Of a stretch of DNA of 64,000 nt, positions 17,680 to 26,929 are shown in pieces. The stretch spans positions 62,001-126,000 of the forward strand of contig JACZJK010000005.1 of assembly GCA_014860575.1 (NCBI GenBank), read 5' to 3'. Within the stretch, counting starts at the first letter, position 1; each line of letters opens with the position of its first letter. This DNA comes from Bacteroidales bacterium. Its GTDB lineage: Bacteria; Bacteroidota; Bacteroidia; Bacteroidales; JAAYJT01. The position numbers were made by a program, and so were the translations under genes. Below the pieces are notes generated by a model. The model saw only the letters and a program-made list of their open reading frames with translations. It ran no database searches and had not been told where the DNA came from.

Positions 17680-19962
17680 ATGAGTACAAAAACCACATTA
17701 CAGAAAGAAGCCCTGGCCTATCATTCAGAAGGAAAGCCAGGAAAAATTGAAGTAATTCCTACAAAACCTTATTTCACCCAACGGGATCTTTCTTTGGCCT
17801 ACACTCCCGGGGTTGCTACTCCCTGCCTTGAAATTGAAAAAAACCTTGACGACGTTTATAAATACACCGCCAAAGGCAACCTGGTTGCGGTTATTTCAAA
17901 CGGAACGGCAGTTCTCGGCCTTGGAGATATTGGTGCAATGGCCGGCAAACCTGTTATGGAAGGCAAAGGCCTGCTGTTTAAGGTTTTCGCTGATATTGAT
18001 GTTTTTGATATTGAAGTTGACCTGAAAGATCCTCAGAAACTCATAGAAACAATCATCGCCATTTCCCCGACTTTTGGTGGCATCAACCTCGAAGACATCA
18101 AAGCGCCTGAGTGTTTTGAGATCGAAACAAAAGTTCAGGAAGCAATAGATATTCCTGTGATGCACGACGATCAGCACGGCACAGCTATCATTACTTCCGC
18201 CGGGCTTCTGAATGCGCTACTCATCAACGGTAAAAAAATTGAGGACATTAAAATTGTTGTGAGTGGGGCAGGAGCTTCGGCTATTTCCTGCACCAGGCTG
18301 TACATTGCGCTGGGTGCGAAACCACAAAACGTAATCATGGTTGATAGTAAAGGTGTGTTGCATAAAGGAAGAACTGATCTGAATTCTGCCAAACTACAGT
18401 TCGCGGTTGAAACTGATGCCCGCACCCTTGCCGATGCCATTGAAGGCGCTGATATGTTTCTTGGTTTATCAGTTGCCGGAGCGCTGAAAAAGGAATTGCT
18501 GCTAAAGATGAACCCAAATCCTATTGTTTTTGCCCTGGCAAACCCGGTGCCTGAGATTATGCCCGAGGAAGCCTGGTCGGTGCGTAACGACCTGATCATG
18601 GGTACAGGCCGCTCCGATTATCCGAACCAGATCAACAATGTGCTTGGATTTCCTTTTATCTTCAGGGGTGCTATGGATGTTCGCTCAACAAAGATCAATG
18701 ATGCCATGAAACTGGCAGCAGCTTATGCACTGGCCGACCTGGCCAAACTTCCCGTTCCCGACGAAGTGAACGTTGCCTATAAAACAGGAAACCTGAGGTT
18801 CGGAAAAGATTATATCATTCCCAAACCTATGGATCCAAGATTAATTGAACATGTTGCACCTGCTGTAGCAAAAGCGGCCATGGAAAGCGGTGTAGCCCGC
18901 AAACCGATCACCGACTGGGATGCTTACCGCGATGAACTGCGTAAGCGCATGGGCCTTGGTGATCCGGTAAAACGGTTTATCAGGTCAAAAGCCCGCATGG
19001 ATGCAAAGCGTGTTGTTTTTGCTGAAGCAGAAAATTATAAGATTTTAAAAGCCGCCGAATTGGTAAAAGATGAGGGCATGGCTATCCCCATTCTTCTTGG
19101 AAACAAAGAAGTCATTGAAGGGATGATCAGGCAATATGAGTTCGAACTCAATGATGTTGAAATTATTGACCCAAAATCAATTGAAGAAAAAGAGCGCAGG
19201 TTCAAATTCGCAGAAATGTTTTTTGAAAAACGCAAACGTCGTGGCGTAACAATGGCTGCCGCGCTCGATCGCATGCAGCACCGCAACTATTTTGGCCCCA
19301 TGCTGGTTGATACCGGCTTTGCCGATGCCATGATTTCCGGATTAACACGCAATTACCCTGATACTATCCGGCCGGCCCTTCAGATCATTGGAAGACGGAA
19401 GGACGCCCGTGTTATTTCAGGTATGTATATGATCCTGACCAAAAAAGGGCCTTTCTTCTTTGCCGATACAACGGTGAATATGAACCCTGATGAGGATACC
19501 CTGATGGAAATCACCTTGCAGGCAGCCGAGAAGATAAGGGAGTTCAACATTATCCCGCGCATCGCTATGCTCAGTTATTCAAATTTTGGGTCAAATGAAG
19601 GCAGAATTCCGTTGATGGTAAGAAATGCGGTTGCAAAACTTCACAAGAATTATCCTGATTTAATCGTAGACGGCGATATCCAGGCCAACTTTGCCCTCAA
19701 TAACGAAATGCTGAAAGAGAATTTCCCGTTCAGTAAACTGATTGATGGACCGGCAAATACATTGATATTCCCATACCTGACTGCAGGAAATGTGGCTTAT
19801 AAACTGATGCAGGAAATGGCCGGCTTTGAAGCCGTAGGGCCGATATTGATGGGATTGAACAAGTCAGTTCATATTTTGCAGATGGGCAGTTCGGTTTCAG
19901 AAATTGTAAACATGGTGGCTATCGCTGTTATTGATGCGCAAAAAAAGTCAATCGAATCCTGA
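17680..19962 (+). CDS. maeB: Malic enzyme with C-terminal phosphotransacetylase-like domain
   Basis: Oxidatively decarboxylates malate to pyruvate. The 760-aa length and layout are those of MaeB: malic enzyme domain to about residue 410 with [12 protein letters not shown], the catalytic HDDQHGTA region and a nucleotide-binding [12 protein letters not shown], then a phosphate-acetyltransferase-like domain from about 430 ([15 protein letters not shown]) to the end. In characterised MaeB proteins the C-terminal domain senses acetyl-CoA and lacks transferase activity. NAD or NADP preference cannot be decided by eye. Terminator follows; mdh is the next gene, so both interconvert C4 acids around malate. 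Confidence 0.92.
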   Translation: MSTKTTLQKEALAYHSEGKPGKIEVIPTKPYFTQRDLSLAYTPGVATPCLEIEKNLDDVYKYTAKGNLVAVISNGTAVLGLGDIGAMAGKPVMEGKGLLFKVFADIDVFDIEVDLKDPQKLIETIIAISPTFGGINLEDIKAPECFEIETKVQEAIDIPVMHDDQHGTAIITSAGLLNALLINGKKIEDIKIVVSGAGASAISCTRLYIALGAKPQNVIMVDSKGVLHKGRTDLNSAKLQFAVETDARTLADAIEGADMFLGLSVAGALKKELLLKMNPNPIVFALANPVPEIMPEEAWSVRNDLIMGTGRSDYPNQINNVLGFPFIFRGAMDVRSTKINDAMKLAAAYALADLAKLPVPDEVNVAYKTGNLRFGKDYIIPKPMDPRLIEHVAPAVAKAAMESGVARKPITDWDAYRDELRKRMGLGDPVKRFIRSKARMDAKRVVFAEAENYKILKAAELVKDEGMAIPILLGNKEVIEGMIRQYEFELNDVEIIDPKSIEEKERRFKFAEMFFEKRKRRGVTMAAALDRMQHRNYFGPMLVDTGFADAMISGLTRNYPDTIRPALQIIGRRKDARVISGMYMILTKKGPFFFADTTVNMNPDEDTLMEITLQAAEKIREFNIIPRIAMLSYSNFGSNEGRIPLMVRNAVAKLHKNYPDLIVDGDIQANFALNNEMLKENFPFSKLIDGPANTLIFPYLTAGNVAYKLMQEMAGFEAVGPILMGLNKSVHILQMGSSVSEIVNMVAIAVIDAQKKSIES

Positions 19963-19983
19963 TTTTCAGACCTTAAGTTGAAC

Positions 19984-20030
19984 AAGCGGCTATCTATTCT
20001 GTTTTGGAGAGGTAGCCGCTTGCGTTTTTT
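19984..20030 (+). terminator. Rho-independent terminator after maeB
   Basis: AAGCGGCTA (19984-19992) pairs perfectly with TAGCCGCTT (20013-20021), followed by GCG and six T. A 20-base loop separates the arms. Confidence 0.85.
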
Positions 20031-20063
20031 AATTTTTCATTCGCAGGTATTTACATGTTTTAC

Positions 20064-20071
20064 TATTTTTG
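20064..20071 (+). promoter_or_regulatory. -7 box (TAnnTTTG) for mdh
   Basis: TATTTTTG, exact consensus match, 34 bases before the mdh start codon and just after the maeB terminator. Confidence 0.55.
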
Positions 20072-20104
20072 CCTCCTGATTATAACCAATAAATTCAATC
20101 AACC

Positions 20105-21049
20105 ATGAGAAAGATCACCGTAATAGGCGCAGGAAATGTTGGAGCTACCTGCGCCAACGTAATAGCCCAAAAAGATTTATGCCGCGAAGTTGTGCTTGTG
20201 GATATCAAAGAAGGCATGGCCGAAGGCAAAGCGCTGGACATCTGGCAGACTTCGTCCATCAACCACTTCAACACCCGTGTTACAGGAGTTACCAATAATT
20301 ATCTCAAAACCAAAGGTTCCGGGATTGTGGTGATCACTTCCGGCCTTCCACGGAAACCGGGTATGAGCCGCGATGATCTGATCAAAACCAATGCAGCTAT
20401 TGTTACCGAAGCCGTTGAACGGGTTATAAGATATTCACCGGAAGCAATCATTATTGTTGTTACCAATCCCCTCGATGTGATGACGTATGCAGCCTATAAA
20501 GCAGCGCGCAAGGACAGCAGGAAAGTTTTCGGGATGGCAGGCATTTTGGACACTGGAAGGTATAAAGCTTTTATTGCCGATGCGCTCAATGTATCTCCAA
20601 AAGACATTCACTCAATGTTGCTGGGTGGCCACGGTGATGCAATGGTTCCATTGCCACGCTATACAAGTATTTCAGGAATTCCAGTCACCGAATTGCTGAA
20701 CAAGGAAGAAATTGAAAAAATTGTTGACAGGACCCGCAAAGGAGGTGGTGAGTTGGTGAACCTGATGGGAACCTCTGCCTGGTACGCTCCCGGCGCTGCT
20801 GCCGCTCAAATGGTTGAAGCCATCGTGGATGACCAACGTAGTATTTTCCCGGTGTGTGCATTGCTCAAAGGCGAATATGGTATGAAAGATGTTTACATGG
20901 GCGTGCCCGTAATTTTGGGTTCTGAGGGAATTGAAGAAATTATTGAACTGAAACTGAACGCCGAAGAAATGAAACTTGTGAAAGAATCGGCCAATGCGGT
21001 GAAAGTGACCATGAAGCAGCTTGACGATATGAATCTGATCGCTGATTAA
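20105..21049 (+). CDS. mdh: Malate dehydrogenase
   Basis: NAD-dependent malate/oxaloacetate interconversion in the TCA cycle. The 314-aa protein belongs to the LDH-like MDH group: Rossmann motif VIGAGNVGATCA, coenzyme-specific acidic residue in VLVDIKEG, substrate-binding arginines in GLPRKPGMSR (the arginine at the loop selects malate over lactate), VVTNPLDVMTY, and the catalytic histidine in GGHGDAMVP. It follows maeB but has its own promoter and terminator. Confidence 0.95.
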   Translation: MRKITVIGAGNVGATCANVIAQKDLCREVVLVDIKEGMAEGKALDIWQTSSINHFNTRVTGVTNNYLKTKGSGIVVITSGLPRKPGMSRDDLIKTNAAIVTEAVERVIRYSPEAIIIVVTNPLDVMTYAAYKAARKDSRKVFGMAGILDTGRYKAFIADALNVSPKDIHSMLLGGHGDAMVPLPRYTSISGIPVTELLNKEEIEKIVDRTRKGGGELVNLMGTSAWYAPGAAAAQMVEAIVDDQRSIFPVCALLKGEYGMKDVYMGVPVILGSEGIEEIIELKLNAEEMKLVKESANAVKVTMKQLDDMNLIAD

Positions 21050-21081
21050 ATTCAACGCTATTTAATGAAACCCCATGCACG

Positions 21082-21117
21082 AGGCTGCTTCGATATGGAA
21101 GCGGCCTTTTGTTTTTT
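21082..21117 (+). terminator. Rho-independent terminator after mdh
   Basis: AGGCTGCTTC (21082-21091) pairs with GAAGCGGCCT (21098-21107) with one wobble and a 6-base loop, followed by T-rich sequence to 21117. Confidence 0.85.
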
Positions 21118-21184
21118 AGTTGCGAATCCAGACACGATTGCGTGGTGATTATCTATGTGTTTCTTTTGGTTTGTTTTATTCTCT

Positions 21185-21224
21185 ATTCAATGATGTTCGG
21201 AGCGGCATTGCAAATGCCGCTCAG
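21185..21224 (+). repeat. Double-hairpin intergenic repeat, copy a
   Basis: Fragment of the repeat family described at 27345. Hairpin 2 is intact: GAGCGGCATT (21200-21209), loop GCA, AATGCCGCTC (21213-21222). Only the right half of hairpin 1 (ATTCAATG) remains. It lies 42 bases beyond the stop of the TIR-domain gene, facing copy b on the other side of that gene. Confidence 0.8.
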
Positions 21225-21265
21225 CTAGGTCATAATCACAATCATGTTTTTGATATAAAATATTC

Positions 21266-22111
21266 TCAATAAACCTTGATTGGGATAGAAAATTCCTTTT
21301 TTGTGTAATCACCTCCTTGAACTTTAACTTTAATGTCCTTTTCAGAAGACAAAGCTTTTTCTCCAATAACCACCCTCAATTCAAATTCCCATTTTTCGTC
21401 TGACGGTAAAGCAGGCATCATCAACCGAACTGTATTACCTGGTAACAATCGCAGATCAAATTGCTCATTCTTCTGAACACCCTTTCCATGTCCACCTTCA
21501 ATAAATTGGATATTGCAAAAATCAGGGAATTGAATATGTACTCTTATATCCCTGATAATTCGATTGATTTTATTCTCAATAATAAAATGTACGATTTCAT
21601 TAAAGTTAGGTGAAAATCGAATACCCCCATCTTGTTGAACCACAGACTCGTTATATGAGTTTCCCTTTGAATTGTTTTCCTTTGGGAACTTGAAATAAAT
21701 TGGATCCCTGTACTGATCGAAATCAAGCTTACCTATTTGTTTGTCAATTGATTTGGCATCGCATTTATTAAAAGTCACATAGTCTGTTACTTGTTCATAA
21801 AACCAATCAAGTTGAGATGATTCTTCTTTAAGAATAAAAATTGGAAGTTTGTTGGTCCAGGCCATGCCCGTTTCAAAAGCAATTATTGGTTTGCTATTAC
21901 TTTCAACATTTGTTGTCCAAACAACAAGGAACATATTAGAATCTTCCAGTTCGTTCCGGAGTTTGTCAATCAAATGTCTGCCAATAGAACTCCTTTCAGC
22001 TAAATAAGGGGATAGACCTTTCTGTTTTAAAAGGTGTTCAATCCTGTTAACGATTTCTTTATCAGCAGTAGCGTGAGAAACAAAGATTTTGGGTTGCCTA
22101 ACTTTTAACAT
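21266..22111 (-). CDS. TIR-domain protein with C-terminal beta-rich domain
   Basis: Protein of 281 aa. Residues 7-115 look like a bacterial TIR domain: KIFVSHATADKEIVNRIEHLL at the first strand and helix (motif FVSHATAD), NMFLVVWTTN as a core strand, and E80 in IIAFETGMAW at the position of the NADase glutamate. The C-terminal half (about 155-281) is strand-rich, with no family I recognise. Bacterial TIR domains often cleave NAD in antiphage signalling; whether this one does is inference. The frame stays open to 22207, but the 32 extra codons are part of a dispersed repeat, so I take ATG 22111 as start. No partner gene is adjacent. Confidence 0.7.
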   Translation of the reverse strand: MLKVRQPKIFVSHATADKEIVNRIEHLLKQKGLSPYLAERSSIGRHLIDKLRNELEDSNMFLVVWTTNVESNSKPIIAFETGMAWTNKLPIFILKEESSQLDWFYEQVTDYVTFNKCDAKSIDKQIGKLDFDQYRDPIYFKFPKENNSKGNSYNESVVQQDGGIRFSPNFNEIVHFIIENKINRIIRDIRVHIQFPDFCNIQFIEGGHGKGVQKNEQFDLRLLPGNTVRLMMPALPSDEKWEFELRVVIGEKALSSEKDIKVKVQGGDYTKKEFSIPIKVY

Positions 22112-22145
22112 ATCAATACAGGTTTTGAATAATACAAATCTCCTC

Positions 22146-22265
22146 CCTCGTTGAGCGGTATGTGCAGTGCCGCTCGCAACACCGGATAATTTGTAATTTT
22201 CCAACAATCACTTCTCTGCCATGGTTATTATGCTGTTTTCTCGGCGTTGGCATGGGTTCACAAAT
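22146..22265 (-). repeat. Double-hairpin intergenic repeat, copy b (inverted)
   Basis: Inverted, partly decayed copy. Hairpin 2 spans 22153-22175, and hairpin 1 is GGATAATT, loop TGT, AATTTTCC (22184-22202) with one mismatch. The conserved spacer reads AACACC on the plus strand. Similarity to copy f continues for another 60 bases to about 22265. It lies immediately upstream of the TIR gene start. The rest of the gap to 22467 holds no gene. Confidence 0.7.
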
Positions 22266-22467
22266 TATGATAGTCAGCGTTTGTCACAAAAAGCAAGATC
22301 TTTTTATCCTGATCTGCAGCATCGGATCAACATTGAAATAATTCTTTAAAGCTGCAAGGATTGGGAATGCTTCAATTAAGCCAGCAGAATCATCTGGTTT
22401 ACTGAGAAAACAGCTGTATCCCGAAAACTTCTTACATTAGCATCTATTTTTCAGATGCATAAACACC

Positions 22468-24258
22468 ATGGATGCTTCCATCATCATTGTACTTATCATA
22501 CTCACTGCCACAGTGGTTTTGCTTATCACCGAGCTTGTGCGTATTGATATGGTGGCAATTTTGTGCATGCTGGCCCTTGGCTGGGCTGGCATCCTCGAAC
22601 CGCATGAAATGCTTTCAGGTTTTTCGAGTAACGCAGTCATTGTAGTTATGGCCGTGATGATCATTGGGCATGGCATTGCACGAACCGGTTTGATGGATAG
22701 GTTTTCAATTGCAATAATCAGGGTGGCTGGCCCAAAAAACAGAACGATCACTGCTTTTATGTCGCTGATCGTTGGCCTTGTTTCGGGTTTTATTCAGAAC
22801 ATCGGTGCCGCTGCAATCTTTTTGCCCGGTATGATTGACGTTTCGCGGCGAACCAATATTCCTGCATCATCCCTGATCATGCCTGCGGGCTTCGCCGTGA
22901 TCCTTGGCGGAACGCTGACTATGGTCGGTTCAGGTCATCTGATACTTGTAAACGACCTGCTTTTGAATGCCGGCCTGCAACCCTACGGATTATTCAGCGT
23001 AACTCCTTTGGGCGTCCTGTTGCTTGCATCGGGAATTGCATTCTTTTACTTTTTCGGCAACTATGTGCTGCCCCGGAAAACTTCAACCGGCAAGGTCCCT
23101 TCGGCACAGGAAAAACTCATTGAAGCGCTGCAGTTACCCAGCAATATCTGGTATTATTCTATAAGCGGTTTGAGCCCTTTGATTGATCAAACCACCGAAC
23201 AATCAGGAATCTGGAAGCGATTCAATGTAAACATCATTGGTACTTCTGGCGAAGGCGATGTGATTTATGCACCCTGGCGTGAAACCAGGTTCAAGGCCGG
23301 ACAACAACTCGCATTATTGGGTCTGGAAGACAATATCAAAAAACTGGCTGCCGAATTTGAATTGCTTGCCGAACCGCCTTTAAGCCGCTTTTCGCGGCTG
23401 CGAAACCCTGATGAGTCGGGTTTTGCCGAAGTGATTGTTCCGCCCCGTTCCGAAGCCATTGGGCAAACCATCCGGAAGTTCGCAATGCGAAGGCGATTTG
23501 CCGTTGAACCACTCAGGCTCTTCAGCAAAGGCGAAGAGATGCGCGGTGATTTTTCCGACCACCAAATTTCTATTGGCGATACCATTATTGTGTATGGTTT
23601 GTGGGATAATATTCAGGAAATGGATAAGAGCATTGATTTTGTGGTAGCTACGCCATTTAAATCAGAACGCAAAATTCATTCAAAAACCTGGACTGCAGGC
23701 TTCGGTTTGGTGCTTGCCATAGCGCTTGCACTTACAGGATTTCCGATTGCTATGGCGTTTTTTACTGGAGCAATTTCTATGATCCTGTTGGGCGTGTTAA
23801 ACATGCAGCAGGCTTATCAGGCGATTGAATGGAAAATAGTGTTTCTGCTTGCAGGCTTGATCCCGCTTGGTGTAGCCATGCAGAAAACCGGAGCTTCAAT
23901 GTTCCTGGCCGAAGTAATTATGGAGCTGGTTTCAGGAAGTCATCCCCTGGTTCTGATTCTTACAATCGGAGTAATTTCAACTATTTTTTCACTTCTGATT
24001 TCTAATTTCGGGGCTATTGTAGTATTGGCGCCGATGGTGATTGGCATGGCAGAAATTGCCGGACTTGATCCCCGCCCACTGGTGTTGATGGCAGCAGTAT
24101 GTGTTTCAAATTCTTTCATTTTACCGACCCAGCAGGTCAACGCACTGCTGATGACCCCGGGTGGTTACAGAAATATTGACTTCATAAAAGGAGGCATGGG
24201 TTTGACAATTCTGTTTCTAGTGATCACAGTAAGTTTCTTCTATTTTATCCTCATTTGA
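22468..24258 (+). CDS. SLC13-type permease with two TrkA-C/RCK domains
   Basis: Membrane transporter of the divalent anion:sodium symporter group, 596 aa. N-terminal hydrophobic half (VVMAVMIIGHGIARTGLMD, GLVSGFIQNIGAAAIFLP), a soluble centre at roughly 210-390 with two RCK_C-like domains (GEGDVIYAPWRETRFKAGQ and EVIVPPRSEAIGQTIRKFA), then a second hydrophobic half. Substrate may be a dicarboxylate, sulfate or phosphate; it cannot be chosen by eye. A paralogue lies convergently 95 bases downstream. No promoter box was recognised. Confidence 0.8.
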   Translation: MDASIIIVLIILTATVVLLITELVRIDMVAILCMLALGWAGILEPHEMLSGFSSNAVIVVMAVMIIGHGIARTGLMDRFSIAIIRVAGPKNRTITAFMSLIVGLVSGFIQNIGAAAIFLPGMIDVSRRTNIPASSLIMPAGFAVILGGTLTMVGSGHLILVNDLLLNAGLQPYGLFSVTPLGVLLLASGIAFFYFFGNYVLPRKTSTGKVPSAQEKLIEALQLPSNIWYYSISGLSPLIDQTTEQSGIWKRFNVNIIGTSGEGDVIYAPWRETRFKAGQQLALLGLEDNIKKLAAEFELLAEPPLSRFSRLRNPDESGFAEVIVPPRSEAIGQTIRKFAMRRRFAVEPLRLFSKGEEMRGDFSDHQISIGDTIIVYGLWDNIQEMDKSIDFVVATPFKSERKIHSKTWTAGFGLVLAIALALTGFPIAMAFFTGAISMILLGVLNMQQAYQAIEWKIVFLLAGLIPLGVAMQKTGASMFLAEVIMELVSGSHPLVLILTIGVISTIFSLLISNFGAIVVLAPMVIGMAEIAGLDPRPLVLMAAVCVSNSFILPTQQVNALLMTPGGYRNIDFIKGGMGLTILFLVITVSFFYFILI

Positions 24259-24261
24259 AGC

Positions 24262-24353
24262 AAGACCCAAGTCTCAAATTCCAAGCCCCAAGCCCCAAAT
24301 TCCAAGCTCCAAGCTCCAAGCCCCAAGCTCTTGACTCTTGTCTCTTGTCTCTT
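24262..24353. repeat. Low-complexity CCAAGCYC array between convergent permeases
   Basis: About 50 bases of repeated CCAAGC-CC/TC words (24281-24330) followed by repeated CTCTTGT words to 24353. Fills the whole gap between two convergent genes. Too short and irregular for a CRISPR. Confidence 0.8.
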
Positions 24354-26123
24354 CTACAAGGGCCACACCCACATGATCAACGGTACACTGATTGCAACAA
24401 TGATGATTTCCAGCGGTAGGCCCATGCGCCAGTAGTCAGAGAATTTATAGCCTCCGGGGCCCATTACCAGAGTATTTGATTGATGCCCGATAGGTGTCAG
24501 AAATGCGCATGAACTGCCAACGGCAACGGCCATCAGGAACGGATCAACTGAAAAACCAAGTCCTTTGGCTACACCAATGGCAACAGGAGCCATCAAAACA
24601 ACAGTGGCTGCATTGTTGATAATATCGGAAAGCGTAATGGTTACAACAAGCACAATGGCAAGTAATGCCCAGGGAGGAATATTGTTTTTTAAATCTAAAA
24701 CAAGATGGGCAATGCGTTCAGCGCCTCCACTGGTTTCCAGTGCGGTTCCAATCGGGATCATAGCTCCGAGAAGTATAATTACCGGCCAGTCAATACTTTC
24801 ATACAGCTCTTTCAAAGGCAGTATCCGGGTTAGGATCATCGCCATGGCGGCTATTGTAAAAGCTAGCTGAACAGGAAACAGGCCTGCAACCACGAGTGCT
24901 ATGGCTGCGGCAAAGATTCCGAGGGCAAGTGGTATTTTTGTTTTGTAGCCCAGCCGTAGTCCGCGTCGTGCAAGCGGAAGGCAACCTATTGAGGTGATGG
25001 TGTCATAAAGCATGTGTTCCCGTCCCTGCAGCAGTAAAACATCACCGGTCTGGAATATTACATGATCGAGCCGGCGGTGGATTTTTTGCTCACGCCTTGC
25101 CACAGCCAGCAGGTTGATCCCATAACGGCTTCGCATACGTAGTGAAGCGGCGGTATTTCCAAACAACGAAGAATCTGACATCACAACGGCTTCGGTAATG
25201 GCAATTTTATTTGAACCTTCTGCATCTTTTCTGAACTTTTTGCCTCCAACAAGGGTCGCACCGCTGTCTTCAATAAAAGATTTTAAACCATCGGCGTCTG
25301 TTTCAATGATAATAATGTCTTTCAGCTTGAATTTTTCTTCAGGATCAGGAGCATGGATTCGTTTTTTATTGCGAACCAAACCCAGAATCTGCACATCGGC
25401 TTTTGTGATTGTTGCCAGCTCCGAGATGCTTTTGCCTTTGATCTTTGATTCCTTGTTCACTTCAACTTCGGTGATATAATCATCAATATCAAAGAGATCT
25501 TTTTCTGTTTTCGCGGCTGCCCGTAAGGGTATCAATCGCCAGCCTATCAGGGAAATGAAAGCGATGCCAGTAATGACTAATACGATACCGACCGGAGAAA
25601 AAGCAAACATACCAAAAGGCTCTCCCACCTCATCGCCCCGAAATGAGGCTATGATAATATTGGGTGGAGTTCCGATCAATGTGGTCATTCCGCCCAGCAG
25701 TGAAGCAAATGCAATAGGCATCAAAATATAAGATGGCGGGTAGCCGCTTTTTCTGGCCATCTGTATGGCTACAGGCATTACGATGGCCAATTCGCCAACG
25801 TTGTTCATAAAGGCAGATGCAACTGCCACAAGCAACGAAAGAGAAACAATCTGCAACAATACATTATTACCAAGCTTCATGACCCTGTTACCTAGCAAAT
25901 CCACTGCACCCGAGTATTCAAGCGCTTTCCCGATCACAAGTACGGCTGCAACAGTAATTACCGCCGGATGCCCGAAACCATTGAAAGCATTTTCAGGATT
26001 AATAATACCGGCAACAGTAAGAAGGCTTAACGCGATCATGGCAACCAGATCGTGGCGAATACGGCCCCAGACAAAAAGTACCAACACCAGGGCAAGGGTT
26101 CCGAAAACAATATGGTGATCCAT
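24354..26123 (-). CDS. SLC13-type permease with two TrkA-C/RCK domains (paralogue)
   Basis: Paralogue of the protein at 22468, 589 aa. Two blocks of transmembrane segments surround a cytoplasmic insert with two RCK_C-like domains (KGKSISELATITKADVQILG and MSDSSLFGNTAASLRMRSRYG as visible start points). Conserved membrane motifs include FMNNVGELAIVMPVA and LSDIINNAATVVLMAPVA, typical of SLC13/NadC transporters, and IGTPPNIIIAS. I start it at ATG 26123; the upstream TTG at 26156 would add only an atypical leader. Substrate unknown. Opposite orientation to its paralogue rules out a simple tandem duplication. Confidence 0.8.
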   Translation of the reverse strand: MDHHIVFGTLALVLVLFVWGRIRHDLVAMIALSLLTVAGIINPENAFNGFGHPAVITVAAVLVIGKALEYSGAVDLLGNRVMKLGNNVLLQIVSLSLLVAVASAFMNNVGELAIVMPVAIQMARKSGYPPSYILMPIAFASLLGGMTTLIGTPPNIIIASFRGDEVGEPFGMFAFSPVGIVLVITGIAFISLIGWRLIPLRAAAKTEKDLFDIDDYITEVEVNKESKIKGKSISELATITKADVQILGLVRNKKRIHAPDPEEKFKLKDIIIIETDADGLKSFIEDSGATLVGGKKFRKDAEGSNKIAITEAVVMSDSSLFGNTAASLRMRSRYGINLLAVARREQKIHRRLDHVIFQTGDVLLLQGREHMLYDTITSIGCLPLARRGLRLGYKTKIPLALGIFAAAIALVVAGLFPVQLAFTIAAMAMILTRILPLKELYESIDWPVIILLGAMIPIGTALETSGGAERIAHLVLDLKNNIPPWALLAIVLVVTITLSDIINNAATVVLMAPVAIGVAKGLGFSVDPFLMAVAVGSSCAFLTPIGHQSNTLVMGPGGYKFSDYWRMGLPLEIIIVAISVPLIMWVWPL

Positions 26124-26525
26124 AACAATAACGCTAAGTTTAGCGCGCTTCAACAAATCCGATACCGGCTTAGGTTAAGATAACCAGCGCTTTTATTTCA
26201 TTACATTCGAGCCACACAACAATTTACATTTCTATCAGGTTCTTTTATTGTTTTGCGAACCTTCACAAATCCTGATTAAACCTGAAGCATCAACAATATG
26301 CTTTAAAACGATAAAGGAAGCAGGTTTGTTTAGACCGGGATGTTGGATAGCCAGTGGACTAGTGACTTGAGATTAGTAAAGATTATTGAATTGCAGATTT
26401 GGGGATGTTTGGAGCACTACTGTATCTCCGGCACCGCTCAGCCGGAGTAGCACAACTTTTAGTTTATTGCAAATTCAATAATATAACGGGCGATTCCGAT
26501 ACCGCCCGGCCGGCATTGAAAACAA
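26124..26525. repeat. Intergenic region with decayed double-hairpin repeat, copy c
   Basis: No gene seen. From 26381 the sequence starts like the repeat family (ATTGAATTGCAGATTT, then GATGTTTGGAGC) but the second stem is replaced by CTCCGGC/GCCGGAG around ACCGCTCA (26426-26450). At 26463-26483 an inverted ATTGCAAATTCAATAAT matches hairpin 1, so two partial copies appear to face each other. A further CGGGCG/CGCCCG stem lies at 26487-26508. Confidence 0.6.
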
Positions 26526-26555
26526 ATAAATGTTTCTCTTTAGCGAAACATTTAT
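26526..26555. promoter_or_regulatory. Operator-like inverted repeat of the toxin-antitoxin operon
   Basis: ATAAATGTTTC (26526-26536) and GAAACATTTAT (26545-26555) form perfect 11-bp arms around 8 bases. The right arm ends on the first base of the -7 box, so a protein bound here would block transcription. The octamer TTTAGCGA in the centre (26539-26546) recurs at 26570-26577 just before the start codon. The HigA-like repressor encoded downstream is the likely ligand. Confidence 0.7.
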
Positions 26556-26562
26556 ATCTTTG
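26555..26562 (+). promoter_or_regulatory. -7 box (TAnnTTTG) of the toxin-antitoxin operon
   Basis: TATCTTTG, exact consensus match, 17 bases before the toxin ATG and abutting the inverted repeat. Confidence 0.65.
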
Positions 26563-26579
26563 CACATCATTTAGCGAGT

Positions 26580-26927
26580 ATGGGTAAGCGTTTTGAAATA
26601 ATATTTTTAGAGGAGGCCTTTGTGTTTTTGCAAGGCTTGGATCGGAAACAATACGAAAAAATACTTTTCAACATTCGCAGGGTGCAGGTGGAGAACGACC
26701 CGGAGCTATTCAAAAAGCTGACTGATGAAATATGGGAGTTCCGAACCATTTATCATGGTTTGCAATATCGCCTTCTTGCTTTTTGGGACAAAACCTCAGC
26801 TAAGGAAACAATGGTAATCTCTACACACGGATTTGTTAAAAAAAAGAGCAAAGTTTCAGGTCATGAAATCCAAAAAGCAGCTCAAATGCGCAAGCAATAT
26901 TTTTCTGACAAATTAAAAAACCTTTGA
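26580..26927 (+). CDS. HigB/Gp49-type RelE-superfamily toxin
   Basis: Ribosome-dependent mRNA interferase type toxin, 115 aa. Family features are the FLQGLDRKQYEKIL N-terminal helix region, the strand EFRTIYHGLQYRLLAFWDK, and the C-terminal THGFVKKKSKV with EIQKAAQMRKQYF, the pattern of the phage-derived Gp49-like/HigB family. The toxin gene comes first and overlaps or abuts an XRE antitoxin, the HigBA order. The ATG at 26580 follows a clear -7 box and operator. Confidence 0.88.
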   Translation: MGKRFEIIFLEEAFVFLQGLDRKQYEKILFNIRRVQVENDPELFKKLTDEIWEFRTIYHGLQYRLLAFWDKTSAKETMVISTHGFVKKKSKVSGHEIQKAAQMRKQYFSDKLKNL

Positions 26928-26929
26928 AG

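Noticed and set aside
24262-24353. CRISPR array
   Set aside because: Units are 6-8 bases long with no spacers of constant length, and no cas genes are present. The same holds for the other low-complexity spacers.
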